A DNA stretch of 64,000 nt from DASSFG01 sp035547915 (GTDB lineage Bacteria; Planctomycetota; Planctomycetia; Pirellulales; JAICIG01), in contig DASZTS010000096.1 of assembly GCA_035547915.1 (NCBI GenBank), positions 1 to 64,000 on the forward strand, written 5' to 3'. The number at the start of each line of letters is the position of its first letter. Within the stretch, counting starts at the first letter, position 1. Under the pieces are notes generated by a model that did not search any database, had not been told where the DNA came from, and was given only the letters and a program-made list of their open reading frames with translations. Below, one piece after another: positions 25,776 to 34,418 of this stretch. A program made the position numbers and the translations under genes.

Positions 25776-26801
25776 ATGCGAAATGCCTGTCTCGCCATCG
25801 CGTTTGTCTTGCTCTCGGGCGGCTGCCGTCACCCGATGCAGGCCATCACGCAGAGCCATGTGACGACCACATCGCCGCCCATGGTCGATAACGGCCCCTT
25901 GGCCGAATTCACGGTGATGGCCGGCGATGCAACGAGCGCCGAGCGGATTGCGCTCGTCGATGTCGACGGGGTACTGCTCAATAGCGATATGACCGGTATG
26001 TCGTCGTATGGCGAGAACCCGGTCGCCCTGTTTCGCGAAAAGCTCGACTGCATCGCGGCCAATCCGTGTTATCGCGGCGTGGTCGTACGCATCAACAGCC
26101 CGGGCGGCGGAGTGACAGCGTCGGACATCATGCGCCGCGACCTGTTGAGCCTGAAGCAGCGCACGGGCCTGCCCGTCATCGCCTGCTTGCTCGACGTGGG
26201 GACCGGAGGCGCCTATTACCTGGCCACCGCCGCCGACCAGATCGTGGCCCATCCCACCTCGGTCACCGGCGGGATCGGTGTCATCCTGAATCTATACAAC
26301 CTGCAAGATGCGATGGCGCAGTTCAACATCGTGGGCGTTCCCGTGAAATCGGGCGACAACATCGACATGGGGTCGCCCATTCGCGAACAGCCCGACAACG
26401 TCCGGCAGATGCTGCAAACGATGGCCGACGAATTCCATCAGCGATTCCGCACCGCCGTCGAACAAGCCCGCCCGGCACACGATCCGCGGCACGCCGAAGA
26501 TTTCGATGGCCGGGTGTTCACGGCCCAGCAAGCCTGGCAACGAGGTCTGATCGATTCGATCGGTTATCTCGACGACGCCGTGGCCATCGCCCGATTGGCC
26601 GCACGCCGGCCGGCGGCGCGCGTCGTCTTGCTGCATCGCCGGCAGGACCGCGCTCGCTCGCCCTACGCCATCACGCCCAACATTCCGTTGCAGGGAGCCG
26701 CCCTGCCCGTGAGCATGCCGGGCTTGGAGCGCTGCAAGTTGCCGACGTTCCTCTATATCTGGGAACCTGATCCGACGTTGGAGCGCTGGGCCGGCAAATA
26801 G
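25776..26801 (+). CDS. S49/SppA-like lipoprotein, probably catalytically degenerate
   Basis: A 341-residue protein of the ClpP/crotonase fold related to signal-peptide peptidase SppA. The N terminus (LAIAFVLLSGGC, Cys17) suggests a lipoprotein, with a slightly off-consensus lipobox. The S49 core is clear: VVVRINSPGGGVTASD, LLDVGTGGAYYLATAADQIVA, TGGIGVILN and VKSGDNIDMGSPIRE. Where SppA has the nucleophile Ser in AASGGYY this protein reads VGTGGAYY, and where Bacillus SppA has the general-base Lys in KSGAHKDIMSP it reads KSGDNIDMGSP with Ile at the Lys position. It is therefore likely inactive, or uses Thr143. It is convergent with the giant low-complexity gene. Confidence 0.85.
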   Translation: MRNACLAIAFVLLSGGCRHPMQAITQSHVTTTSPPMVDNGPLAEFTVMAGDATSAERIALVDVDGVLLNSDMTGMSSYGENPVALFREKLDCIAANPCYRGVVVRINSPGGGVTASDIMRRDLLSLKQRTGLPVIACLLDVGTGGAYYLATAADQIVAHPTSVTGGIGVILNLYNLQDAMAQFNIVGVPVKSGDNIDMGSPIREQPDNVRQMLQTMADEFHQRFRTAVEQARPAHDPRHAEDFDGRVFTAQQAWQRGLIDSIGYLDDAVAIARLAARRPAARVVLLHRRQDRARSPYAITPNIPLQGAALPVSMPGLERCKLPTFLYIWEPDPTLERWAGK

Positions 26802-26852
26802 TCCGAGAGCGAAAGGCAAAACCGTCGCCTGATCTTCATGGCGCCGGTTGTT

Positions 26853-29800
26853 TTACTGACGCTGACGGCTCTTGGCGGTCGCCTTGTTGAACTCGATCCA
26901 TTGTTCCTGATACTCAGGTGGCGGCGGTGCGCGGCGGCTGTCGCGCAGATTGCGCTGGCGGTCGTCGGGCTTGTGTTCGCCCGAGAGCGACGTGCCGCGC
27001 GGACGCAGGCCGAGGCTGCGCAGCGCATCGTCGAGTTCTTGGCGGGCGGCGTCACCCTTCGGACCGGCTTCGTCCGCCCCCTTCTTCAGCCGCTCCCATT
27101 GCTGGACGAATCGCTCGACGTCCTCGCGGGTCCACTTCAGCTTCTCGAGCAATTCGGGATCGGGTTTGTCTTTGGCGAGTTGGTCCTTGAGACGTTCCAG
27201 CGCCAGATCGGTCGCCTTGCGGGCATATTCCTGATTGGCTTCGTCGCCGCCGGGCTCGCTGTTATCGGTTTCGGCGAGCGGAGCGGTCTCCTCGTCGGGG
27301 CCGGGCTGCCCGCCCTCGTTGGGATTGGTCCGCTGTTTGCCGCCATGTAGATCGTGGCCTCCGCGGTCGCTGGGAGTCGGAGCGCCCTGGGCGCCTTCTT
27401 GTGGTGCGCCCGGCTGAGGAGCCCCGGCATCTTGCGGCCGCTTCTCCTTGTTCTTCTTTCCCGCCGGCGGTTTATCGGTCGGTTCGCGTTTCTCGGCGCC
27501 TTTCGGCTGGTCGGGCTGTCGCGAGACGTTGTTGTGGCCGCGCGGGTCGGCCCCGTCGGGTGAATCGGACTTGGGCCCCGTGTCGCTTTCGCTCCCTTCG
27601 CCCTGATTGGTGCCGGCGCCTTTCTCGCCGGAAGACTTCCCGCCCGACGGCTTGTCGCCCTTTTGCTGATCGCCACCCTTCGAGCCGGTCGGTCCCTTAC
27701 CCTTCTCCTCGCCTTGGCTGCCGCCCTGGTCGGCTTCGCTGTTCTGGCCGGCCGAACCGGTACCTTCGCTGTTCGACCGTTGCCCGCCGCCGCTCTTGCC
27801 ACCGCCGTCGTGTTCGCCCTGCTCGGCACCTTGCGAATCGGACTGCCGCTTGTCTTCGCTCGACGATTCGGGTTCGTCTTCGGAGGTGCCCTTCTTGGGG
27901 TCGGGACTGAGTTCCTTCTTCTTACGATCCTGGTTTCCGCCGTGCGTCGTCGGCGCGCCGTGCTTGTTGGCGCCTTCGCTGTCGCCCGCGCCGCCTGCGC
28001 CCTTATCCTTCGAGTCCTGGTCGCCACCCTTCATTTCGGGCGATTCGCCTTCATGCTTCTTCATCTTATCATCGGGTTCGCCGGCGCCTTTCGCTTGGCC
28101 GCCCTGGCCTTGGCGCGGCTTCGTCTCACCGTCGGCGTGCTTGGCCCCTTCGTCGCCGACTTTCGCATCACCCTCCTTGCCGCCGCCCGTCTTGTCTTTC
28201 TCGGTCTTATCGCCGCCCTCATTCGGCGTTCCCTTCTCGGAGCCTTCGGCCCCTTTCTCGCCGTCCGACGCCTGTTTGCCCGTATTGCCCGTTTGCTTCG
28301 CGCCTTTGGGTTCGTCGCCCTGTGGCTTGTCACCGTCCTGGCCGCCGCCTCGCTCGCCGTCGCCCGGTTTCTGATCGTGGTCCTTGTCGGCGGGTGCACC
28401 CTGCTTATCACCCTCTTTGGGCTGCTTGCTGCCGGGGGATTTTTTGTCGGACGTTTGTTTCTTGCCTTCGCCCTTTTGATCGCTCCCTTTTCCGGCGTTT
28501 TGCTCGCCGCCCTTCTGCTCTCCTCCTTTTTGATCACCGCCCTGCTGTTCGCCGTTCTTCTGATCGCTGCCCTTCTGGCCAGCGTTCTTCTGATCACCGT
28601 CCTTCTCGCCCTTCATGCCGTCATCGCGCGAGGACGGTTCCTTTTGCTTCGAATCACCCTTTTCCTTCTCTTGGGACTGCTCCCCCTTGGTGCCCGCCTG
28701 CGACTTCTCGCCCTGTTGCTCTTTCGAGCCGGACTCGTTCTTGCCACCCTGGTCGTTGGCCTTCTGACCTGCCGCTTGGTCGCCCTTCTGGGGTCGATCT
28801 TCCTTCGATTGATCCCCCTTCTGCTCCTTCTCGTTGAAGTGCTTGTTGATCTCGTCGATCGCCTTGCCGGGGTCTCGCTCGGGATCGACGCGCTTCGAGT
28901 CCTGGGTCTTGTCGCCGGCGCCGCGCTGCCCACCCTGCTTCGACTGGCCGCCGCCTTCGCTCGATTCGGATTTGTCGTCGCCCGGCTTCTCCTCCGCCGA
29001 GCCGTCGGACGAACCATTCTTATTCTTGCTATTGCTCGGGTTGCTTCCCTTGCCCCCCTGTTCGCCCGACGACGAGTCTTCGTCGTCGGAACCTTCGCCC
29101 GGCTCCTTCTTTTGTTGATTCTGCTTGTCGCCCTTGTTCGACTTGCCGCCGCCCTGCTTCTCCTGCGGTTGCTCGCCGTCCTCGCCTTGGTTCCCCTGTT
29201 CGTCGTTCTCGTTGCGTTGCCCGCGAGCCTGCTTCTTGCCCGACTTGTCGTTCTTGCCGCCCGGTTTCTCCTCGGGATTTCCCCCGGCTTGCTCGTCGCG
29301 GCTCTGGTCCTTGCGATCGAGCTCGCCAACCCGCAGGTGGTAATGCGGCGTTTCGTTATGGTTGGCCTTGGGCTGGCGATTGTCGTCGGCCGCCGCCCAG
29401 AACTCGATCTGCTCACCCGGCTGGACGGATAATCGTTTCAGGTCGAGCACGAAATCGCGATGGAACTCGCCACTGCGAGGCTCGGCCAGTAGCGATTCTT
29501 GCGCCAGGGCCGCACCGCGCCGCCGGGCATGGAAGGTGACCGACGTCAATTTGAAATCCGGATCGGTGGCCTCGACGCCGAACCGTACCGGCTTGCCCGC
29601 CGGAACGACCAACTCTTTCGTCGGATCGAGATCGGGCTCCGTCAGCTCGACCTCGGGCAACAGGTCGGGAATGACCTCGATCGAATAACGGATCGGCTTG
29701 GGATTCTCGTGGCCGTCCTTGTTGCGGAACCGCAGTTGATAGGTGGTGTGCTCGGCGCGGTTAGTCTTCTCGTTCCAGACGAGCGGGAACGTGATCTGCG

Positions 29801-30953
29801 CCTTCGTCCCGTCGATCTGCATATCGAGGTCGTTGCGGCCATCGCACTCGAAGTCGACGTTCGCCTGGCCGATGAGCTGGTTTGCCTTGGCCCGCAAGGT
29901 AATGCGCGTGCCAGACAGGCCCTGGATGTCACCATGCCGGGCGACCTTGCGCGGCGGGAGTTCGGAATACGCCGGGTATTGATATTCGATCTCCTCCACG
30001 CCGATCGCCGGGGCCGTATCGACCTTGAGCCGATAGTGGGGCGAAAGGGCGTCGCCCGCGGCGATCCAATATTCGATATCTTGTTGTAAACCGAGATTGT
30101 CGGGGGGCAACTCCACCGAGTGGCGATAGCTGTTCGGCGCGATCGTCATCGGCACGGCCTTGTCGACCACCTGTCCGTCGACCGTCGAATAGTGGACGGT
30201 GGCCGCTTCGCCCGTTCTCAGCCCCTCGATGCGTGCGCTGACCATCACGTGCGCGTCGTGAAAACCCTGGCCGTTGCCGGGCTGGATGTCTTCGATCGAC
30301 ACGCGCGTGGGCGGTGCCACATCGGCCCAGGGAGAGATGACTCGCCGGAACGACGTGAAGGGATTCTTGGGCGAGAGCACGGCATAGAGCGCGACGCAGA
30401 CGGTGATGGCCACCATCGTCAACAGCAGACGGATGACCGGCGTGCGGTCGACGGCCACCTCGGAATGCGTTCCGGCCAGCGCCGTCGCCGCCTGTACTTC
30501 CATCGCCTGATAGAACCGCTCGGGCAGCCGCCCGGGTTCGGAACGTAACAAGAGGAAATTGATCAGGCTGTTCTTGATACCCGGCCGATGGCGCTCGATG
30601 GTATAGGCCGCATAGACCGGATTGACGCGGCGCACGATGAGCGGCACGATGCGCAGTACGACGAACGCCAGGGCGCCCACGGCCAGTAGGCAGGCGGCGG
30701 CCAAACGTCCGCCGAACCCCAAGCCACCCCTGATCAACCAATGGTCGATCAGGGCCACCAGCATCAGGTAGGCCAGTGCACCCACGGCCAACAGCATGAG
30801 CGACGAGACCAGGTCGACGCTCTTCACCTGCCGCCGCGTGCGATGCAACTGCGTCTCGATATAGCGGTTGCACTCAATGACTTGCGCCCCGAAACCGTCC
30901 GAGTCCGAAAGACGGCCGCGCGACACATCCGGTCCACTCGTTCCGACAGCCAT
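26853..30953 (-). CDS. Giant membrane protein with Gln/Lys/Gly/Asp low-complexity tract (DUF4175-like)
   Basis: A 1366-residue protein. Three hydrophobic helices near the N terminus (about 45-72, 80-103 and 172-195) anchor it. An extracytoplasmic beta-rich region follows (about 200-540) with DUF4175-like segments. Residues about 545-1230 form an extreme low-complexity charged tract built from units such as GDQKGGEQKGGEQ, with almost no hydrophobic residues. The conserved-looking helical C terminus (ALERLKDQLAKDKPDPELLE, then WTREDVERFVQQWERLKKG) is typical of planctomycete homologues. The ATG at 30953 has GGGAG about 10 bases upstream and is preferred over an upstream in-frame ATG at 31061, which would overlap the divergent gene. 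Function is unknown. Confidence 0.85.
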   Translation of the reverse strand: MAVGTSGPDVSRGRLSDSDGFGAQVIECNRYIETQLHRTRRQVKSVDLVSSLMLLAVGALAYLMLVALIDHWLIRGGLGFGGRLAAACLLAVGALAFVVLRIVPLIVRRVNPVYAAYTIERHRPGIKNSLINFLLLRSEPGRLPERFYQAMEVQAATALAGTHSEVAVDRTPVIRLLLTMVAITVCVALYAVLSPKNPFTSFRRVISPWADVAPPTRVSIEDIQPGNGQGFHDAHVMVSARIEGLRTGEAATVHYSTVDGQVVDKAVPMTIAPNSYRHSVELPPDNLGLQQDIEYWIAAGDALSPHYRLKVDTAPAIGVEEIEYQYPAYSELPPRKVARHGDIQGLSGTRITLRAKANQLIGQANVDFECDGRNDLDMQIDGTKAQITFPLVWNEKTNRAEHTTYQLRFRNKDGHENPKPIRYSIEVIPDLLPEVELTEPDLDPTKELVVPAGKPVRFGVEATDPDFKLTSVTFHARRRGAALAQESLLAEPRSGEFHRDFVLDLKRLSVQPGEQIEFWAAADDNRQPKANHNETPHYHLRVGELDRKDQSRDEQAGGNPEEKPGGKNDKSGKKQARGQRNENDEQGNQGEDGEQPQEKQGGGKSNKGDKQNQQKKEPGEGSDDEDSSSGEQGGKGSNPSNSKNKNGSSDGSAEEKPGDDKSESSEGGGQSKQGGQRGAGDKTQDSKRVDPERDPGKAIDEINKHFNEKEQKGDQSKEDRPQKGDQAAGQKANDQGGKNESGSKEQQGEKSQAGTKGEQSQEKEKGDSKQKEPSSRDDGMKGEKDGDQKNAGQKGSDQKNGEQQGGDQKGGEQKGGEQNAGKGSDQKGEGKKQTSDKKSPGSKQPKEGDKQGAPADKDHDQKPGDGERGGGQDGDKPQGDEPKGAKQTGNTGKQASDGEKGAEGSEKGTPNEGGDKTEKDKTGGGKEGDAKVGDEGAKHADGETKPRQGQGGQAKGAGEPDDKMKKHEGESPEMKGGDQDSKDKGAGGAGDSEGANKHGAPTTHGGNQDRKKKELSPDPKKGTSEDEPESSSEDKRQSDSQGAEQGEHDGGGKSGGGQRSNSEGTGSAGQNSEADQGGSQGEEKGKGPTGSKGGDQQKGDKPSGGKSSGEKGAGTNQGEGSESDTGPKSDSPDGADPRGHNNVSRQPDQPKGAEKREPTDKPPAGKKNKEKRPQDAGAPQPGAPQEGAQGAPTPSDRGGHDLHGGKQRTNPNEGGQPGPDEETAPLAETDNSEPGGDEANQEYARKATDLALERLKDQLAKDKPDPELLEKLKWTREDVERFVQQWERLKKGADEAGPKGDAARQELDDALRSLGLRPRGTSLSGEHKPDDRQRNLRDSRRAPPPPEYQEQWIEFNKATAKSRQRQ

Positions 30954-31005
30954 GCTAGCAGATCTCCCTGGGAGTTCGTGTATATTATAGGCGCAGGATC
31001 CGTTC

Positions 31006-31362
31006 ATGCCCACCATTCGGCTCAGCCAGATCGCCCATGCTCGTAGCGGAGATAAGGGCAATCACGCCAATATCGGCGTCATCGCCTATACGGCGGCCGG
31101 CTACGATTATCTGCATCGGGTCTTGACCACCGAGCGGGTGGCCGAACATTTCGCGGGCTGGGAGCCCACGCAGGTCAAACGCTACGAACTGCCGCGCATC
31201 TTCGCCCTCAACTTCGTGCTGTACGACGTCTTGGCCGGCGGCGCGAGCCAATCGCTGCGCATCGATACCCAGGGCAAGCTCCTCGGCACGGCGATCGCCG
31301 ATCTGATGTTGCCCGAACCCGACGATCTGCCCGCGATGCTGCGGAGCAATGCTGCCGGGTGA
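31006..31362 (+). CDS. AtuA C-terminal-domain-like protein
   Basis: A 118-residue stand-alone protein matching the C-terminal ferredoxin-fold domain of AtuA-type acyclic-terpene-utilisation proteins: LSQIAHARSGDKGNHANIGV, ERVAEHFAG, VKRYELPRIFALNFVLYDVL and SQSLRIDTQGKLLG. In many bacteria this domain is encoded separately beside the larger AtuA gene; that partner is absent here. AGGA lies about 8 bases before the ATG. It is divergent from the giant membrane protein, with a 52-base gap, and convergent with the sulfatase 15 bases away. Confidence 0.88.
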   Translation: MPTIRLSQIAHARSGDKGNHANIGVIAYTAAGYDYLHRVLTTERVAEHFAGWEPTQVKRYELPRIFALNFVLYDVLAGGASQSLRIDTQGKLLGTAIADLMLPEPDDLPAMLRSNAAG

Positions 31363-31377
31363 ACGGGGCCGCCCGTC

Positions 31378-32850
31378 TTACCAGGGCCACTCGGGCACAG
31401 CGCCGTAATAGGGATAACGATCGAATTGTTCGCCGCCCCCTACCACACGCGGGTCGGCGGTCGATTTGAGTTCTTCCATCAAGCGGGCCGACAGCCCTTC
31501 TTTGACGGCCGCGTACGGTTCATCATCGGCCACGTTGTGCTGCTGGTCGGCATCTTGGCGCAGGTCATAGAGCTCCTCGGCCGGCCGCTTGGCGAAGGCG
31601 CGAGCGTAGTATGGCTGTATGGCCGGCTCATCGCGGTGCTGCCAGAGATACTCCTTGCTCGGGCCGTTGTCGGTGTCGCCGAGCCAGGCGCGGGCCAGGT
31701 AGGCCCGTTTGTAATCGGGCGTGCCGATGGGCCAACGATCGGGCGCGAAATTGCGGATATAGAGGTATTCGGCCGTGCGAATGCCGCGCATCGGATAGCC
31801 ACCCGTTTGCGGTGCTTCTTGAGCCTGCGTATGCCGCTCGCGGCCGAACAGCACGTGGTCGCGCGGGCTGGCGTCGTCAGGAACCTTTTCCGTGAGAACG
31901 TCGCTCAGGCCGCGGGCGGTCATCGTCTTGGGCACGGCTAATCCCGCCGCCTCCAGAAAGGTCGGCGCCAAGTCGGCCAACGAGACGAACTCGTCGGCGG
32001 TCCGTCCCGGTCGCGCGACCTTGCCGCCCCAACGCATCGCCAGCGGCACGTGCGTGCCCAGGTCGTACAGATTGGCCTTGCCGCGAGGAAACGGCATCCC
32101 GTGATCGCCCGTCATGACGACGAGCGTGTTCTCGAGTTCGCCGATCGCCTCCAACTGCCGAACGAGATCGCCCACTTCGCGGTCGAAGCGCTGCACCTCG
32201 AAATAGTAATCGGCCACGTCGGAACGGACTTCGGCCGCATCGGGGAGCGCCGCCGGCAGTTTGATCTTCGCGGGGTCGATGCCGCTTTCCCGACCGCTGC
32301 CCAGGTCATAGGGCCGATGCGGATCGAGGCTGCCGAACCAGAAGCAGAACGGCCTTCCTTTCGGACGCTCGTCGAGGAAGGTTTTGAAATCTTTAAACTG
32401 CGGACCGGCCGGATTGCGCGTGCGGTCGCCGAGCCGGCCGGGGCCCCAACCCTTGCGCGTGTGGCCGATGAAATAGCCGGCCTGTTCCAGTAGATCGGTA
32501 TAGACCGGGATGTCGGCCGGCAGCGTGACCCACAGGTCGGCCCCTTCGCGCAACCGCCAGAAATGTTGTCCGCTGAGCAGCGCGCCGCGTGACGGCGTAC
32601 ACGACGGCGACGACACGAAGGCATTTCGGAAAAGGACGCCCTCTCGTGCCAGCCGATCGAATGTCGGCGTCTTGACGACCGGATCGCCATAACAGGAGGC
32701 GTGCGGATAGCCCCAGTCGTCGGCGATGGCCAACAGGATGTTCGGTCGGCGTTCCGGTTCGGCCGCGCCCTGGGCCTGCATAGCCCAACCGCAGGCCGTT
32801 GCCAGAGAGGCCAGTACCTTTACTGATAGTGTCGTTTTAGTGGCTGTCAA
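31378..32850 (-). CDS. Secreted sulfatase (type I, formylglycine-dependent)
   Basis: A 490-residue exported arylsulfatase-family enzyme. The signal peptide needs the TTG start (MTATKTTLSVKVLASLATAC). The metal ligands ADDWGY (Asp44 and Asp45) and the activation motif CTPSRGALLSGQ are intact, with Cys84 as the residue converted to formylglycine; it therefore needs an FGE or anSME maturase from elsewhere in the genome. Further family blocks include VVMTGDHGMPFPRGKANLY and the C-terminal ELYDLRQDADQQHNVADD. Planctomycetes carry many such enzymes for sulfated polysaccharides; the specific substrate is not evident. No neighbouring glycoside hydrolase is seen. Confidence 0.93.
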   Translation of the reverse strand: MTATKTTLSVKVLASLATACGWAMQAQGAAEPERRPNILLAIADDWGYPHASCYGDPVVKTPTFDRLAREGVLFRNAFVSSPSCTPSRGALLSGQHFWRLREGADLWVTLPADIPVYTDLLEQAGYFIGHTRKGWGPGRLGDRTRNPAGPQFKDFKTFLDERPKGRPFCFWFGSLDPHRPYDLGSGRESGIDPAKIKLPAALPDAAEVRSDVADYYFEVQRFDREVGDLVRQLEAIGELENTLVVMTGDHGMPFPRGKANLYDLGTHVPLAMRWGGKVARPGRTADEFVSLADLAPTFLEAAGLAVPKTMTARGLSDVLTEKVPDDASPRDHVLFGRERHTQAQEAPQTGGYPMRGIRTAEYLYIRNFAPDRWPIGTPDYKRAYLARAWLGDTDNGPSKEYLWQHRDEPAIQPYYARAFAKRPAEELYDLRQDADQQHNVADDEPYAAVKEGLSARLMEELKSTADPRVVGGGEQFDRYPYYGAVPEWPW

Positions 32851-32969
32851 AACACCTGCTCGCGATTCGGGAAATCATGCGGTTCGCCTGAAACGTAGAA
32901 TACCCCGAGCGAGGTCGCCCCTCCAGAAAGAGCTGCGCCGGCAGAGTCCTAGCCCTGCGGCATGGCAAT

Positions 32970-33011
32970 GCGGCGGGACGCCGCATCTATGTAGACGCGG
33001 CGTCTCGCCGC
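32970..33011. repeat. Strong GC hairpin, REP-like
   Basis: Arms GCGGCGGGACGCCGC (32970-32984) and GCGGCGTCTCGCCGC (32997-33011) form a 15-bp stem with one G:T-type mismatch and a 12-base loop, each arm being itself nearly palindromic. It lies between the stop of the small gene at 33039 and the sulfatase start. There is no U-tract, so it looks more like an interspersed palindromic repeat than an intrinsic terminator. Confidence 0.6.
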
Positions 33012-33038
33012 GTTCCGCAACGGAACCGACTAGGTCGG

Positions 33039-33248
33039 TCACTCCGCCTCTCCGGCAACCCGATACCATTGCGTCCCGTCTGGCATTTCGATGAACTCGA
33101 TCCGAGTTCTTTTCGACACGTCGATGATGGATCCCGTTGTGACGACCGGGGCGCCGAGGCGATGCTGCACAGCCATACCTCCAAGAAATGCCAGCGCAGG
33201 CAATATCGCCACCAGCAACGCGCCGAGTTTGAATCGCAGGCGGGACAT
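33039..33248 (-). CDS. Small membrane-anchored hypothetical protein
   Basis: A 69-residue protein with an N-terminal transmembrane helix (FKLGALLVAILPALAFLGGM) and a short exported tail ending DGTQWYRVAGEAE. The MSRLRFKLGALLVAI start is in the style of many short planctomycete membrane proteins. The start at 33248 is chosen because the upstream in-frame extension to 33437 overlaps the preceding gene and is Arg-rich shadow. It lies 29 bases downstream of the gene at 33278 on the same strand and is probably co-transcribed. Function is unknown. Confidence 0.6.
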   Translation of the reverse strand: MSRLRFKLGALLVAILPALAFLGGMAVQHRLGAPVVTTGSIIDVSKRTRIEFIEMPDGTQWYRVAGEAE

Positions 33249-33277
33249 GAGATTTGGCGAGTGCTGTCGACCCGGCG

Positions 33278-34225
33278 TCAGTTCTTCGGCTCGACGAGAG
33301 CCAGGGGACGGGACACTTGGAAATGGGGCTTCTTCGGATCGCTGTAATCGACCAGTCGCTCGGCCTTCCAAACGAGTTCGTCGTGGTAGTGTGTCTCGAG
33401 CCAACCCGAGGTGCGCCGCGCCATCGCGAAGTGCCACGAGACGTTCCGGCCCTGGTTCGATGCGTCGGGTCGCGCCTCGATCAGCAAGAACGCCTCCGGA
33501 TCGGTCCCTTGCACGAAGGCGAAAACGGCGCCGTCGGTCGCTCGTTCGTTCGCGAATCGGTAGACCGGTCGTGGCAGCATCCGCAGTGCCTCACGGTCCG
33601 AATCGTCGGAGTTCCAACCCATGAGCTTCGTGCTGAACCGTGCCGCCAGCGACTTCATCTGCCTCAGCCTGCCCGTTGCCGACTCTTCGGGAGCCGGCGC
33701 ATCGGCGATGGGCCGATATTCGAGGCCCGGTTTCTCGCACCGCCAGACAGCCCGACCGTCCACCGAGGCCGTCACCCGACCTTCGGCCAGCGATTGGAAG
33801 TTGTCGCATAGCTGGCCCGCGAAGGGATAAACGCAGACCGTAGCAATCGGACGCCCATCCGCGGTCCAAATATAAGTGGCACCGTCGGCGGAACCACGCG
33901 TGACATTCGCCCATCGCAGCACGCAGTGTAACTCGAGTGGCTCACCCGTGTCGTCGCCGGCGTAGAGCGAGTAACGACCGGCCGATGCATCCAACATTCG
34001 GTGCAGATTGGCCTTACCCTCGGGAACCTCCGTGGGATCGGTTGGACCATCCGACGAGCGGCCGACTTTGCCCTCTTTCGATGGAAGGTCGGACTGCGGA
34101 CCAACCTCTTGGGCCGACAATCCTCGCGTGAGTATCGGCCCATCGAGGCCCAAGAGAACGATCGCGGCCTGGGCCAACGATCGCAAGACATTCCGCCGTT
34201 CGAGCATCAGGTAGGTCGCCCGCAT
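33278..34225 (-). CDS. Exported hypothetical protein
   Basis: A 315-residue protein with an N-terminal hydrophobic segment (LRSLAQAAIVLLGLDGPILT) following Arg residues, likely a signal peptide. The rest is a mixed alpha/beta domain without motifs I can name; notable stretches are YSLYAGDDTGEPLELHCVL, YIWTADGRPIATVCVYPF and WHFAMARRTSGWLETHYHDE. I recall similar uncharacterised proteins in planctomycetes. ATG at 34225 is chosen; a GTG at 34243 is possible. It probably forms a two-gene unit with the small membrane protein at 33039. Confidence 0.7.
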   Translation of the reverse strand: MRATYLMLERRNVLRSLAQAAIVLLGLDGPILTRGLSAQEVGPQSDLPSKEGKVGRSSDGPTDPTEVPEGKANLHRMLDASAGRYSLYAGDDTGEPLELHCVLRWANVTRGSADGATYIWTADGRPIATVCVYPFAGQLCDNFQSLAEGRVTASVDGRAVWRCEKPGLEYRPIADAPAPEESATGRLRQMKSLAARFSTKLMGWNSDDSDREALRMLPRPVYRFANERATDGAVFAFVQGTDPEAFLLIEARPDASNQGRNVSWHFAMARRTSGWLETHYHDELVWKAERLVDYSDPKKPHFQVSRPLALVEPKN

Positions 34226-34278
34226 GATCGTCCCGTGGCTCACTTTGATTTAAAGGCTGAGGCGCGGCTCACGGAGGT

Positions 34279-34300
34279 ATTAGACCGCGCCAGAGTGACG
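34279..34300. repeat. Copy 2 of the short repeat found at 22996
   Basis: ATTAGACCGCGCCAGA at 34279-34294 is identical to 22996-23011, with further similarity beyond. It lies about 54 bases upstream of the minus-strand start at 34225. Confidence 0.5.
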
Positions 34301-34418
34301 TAGCAAGCTGCGCGATGGCCAAATGGTCGTACTTCCTGTCATTCACGATTGCTTTGCGCACGCGATCCGCAAAAATGATCTTCTCCTTCGAGATGATGTT
34401 GTCGCGATTCAACCGTCA

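Noticed and set aside
27663..29432. A 589-codon Leu/Ala/Val-rich open frame on the plus strand that looks like a multi-pass membrane protein
   Set aside because: It is the exact complement of the Lys/Gln/Gly/Asp low-complexity tract of the giant minus-strand protein; its hydrophobicity follows from codon complementarity.
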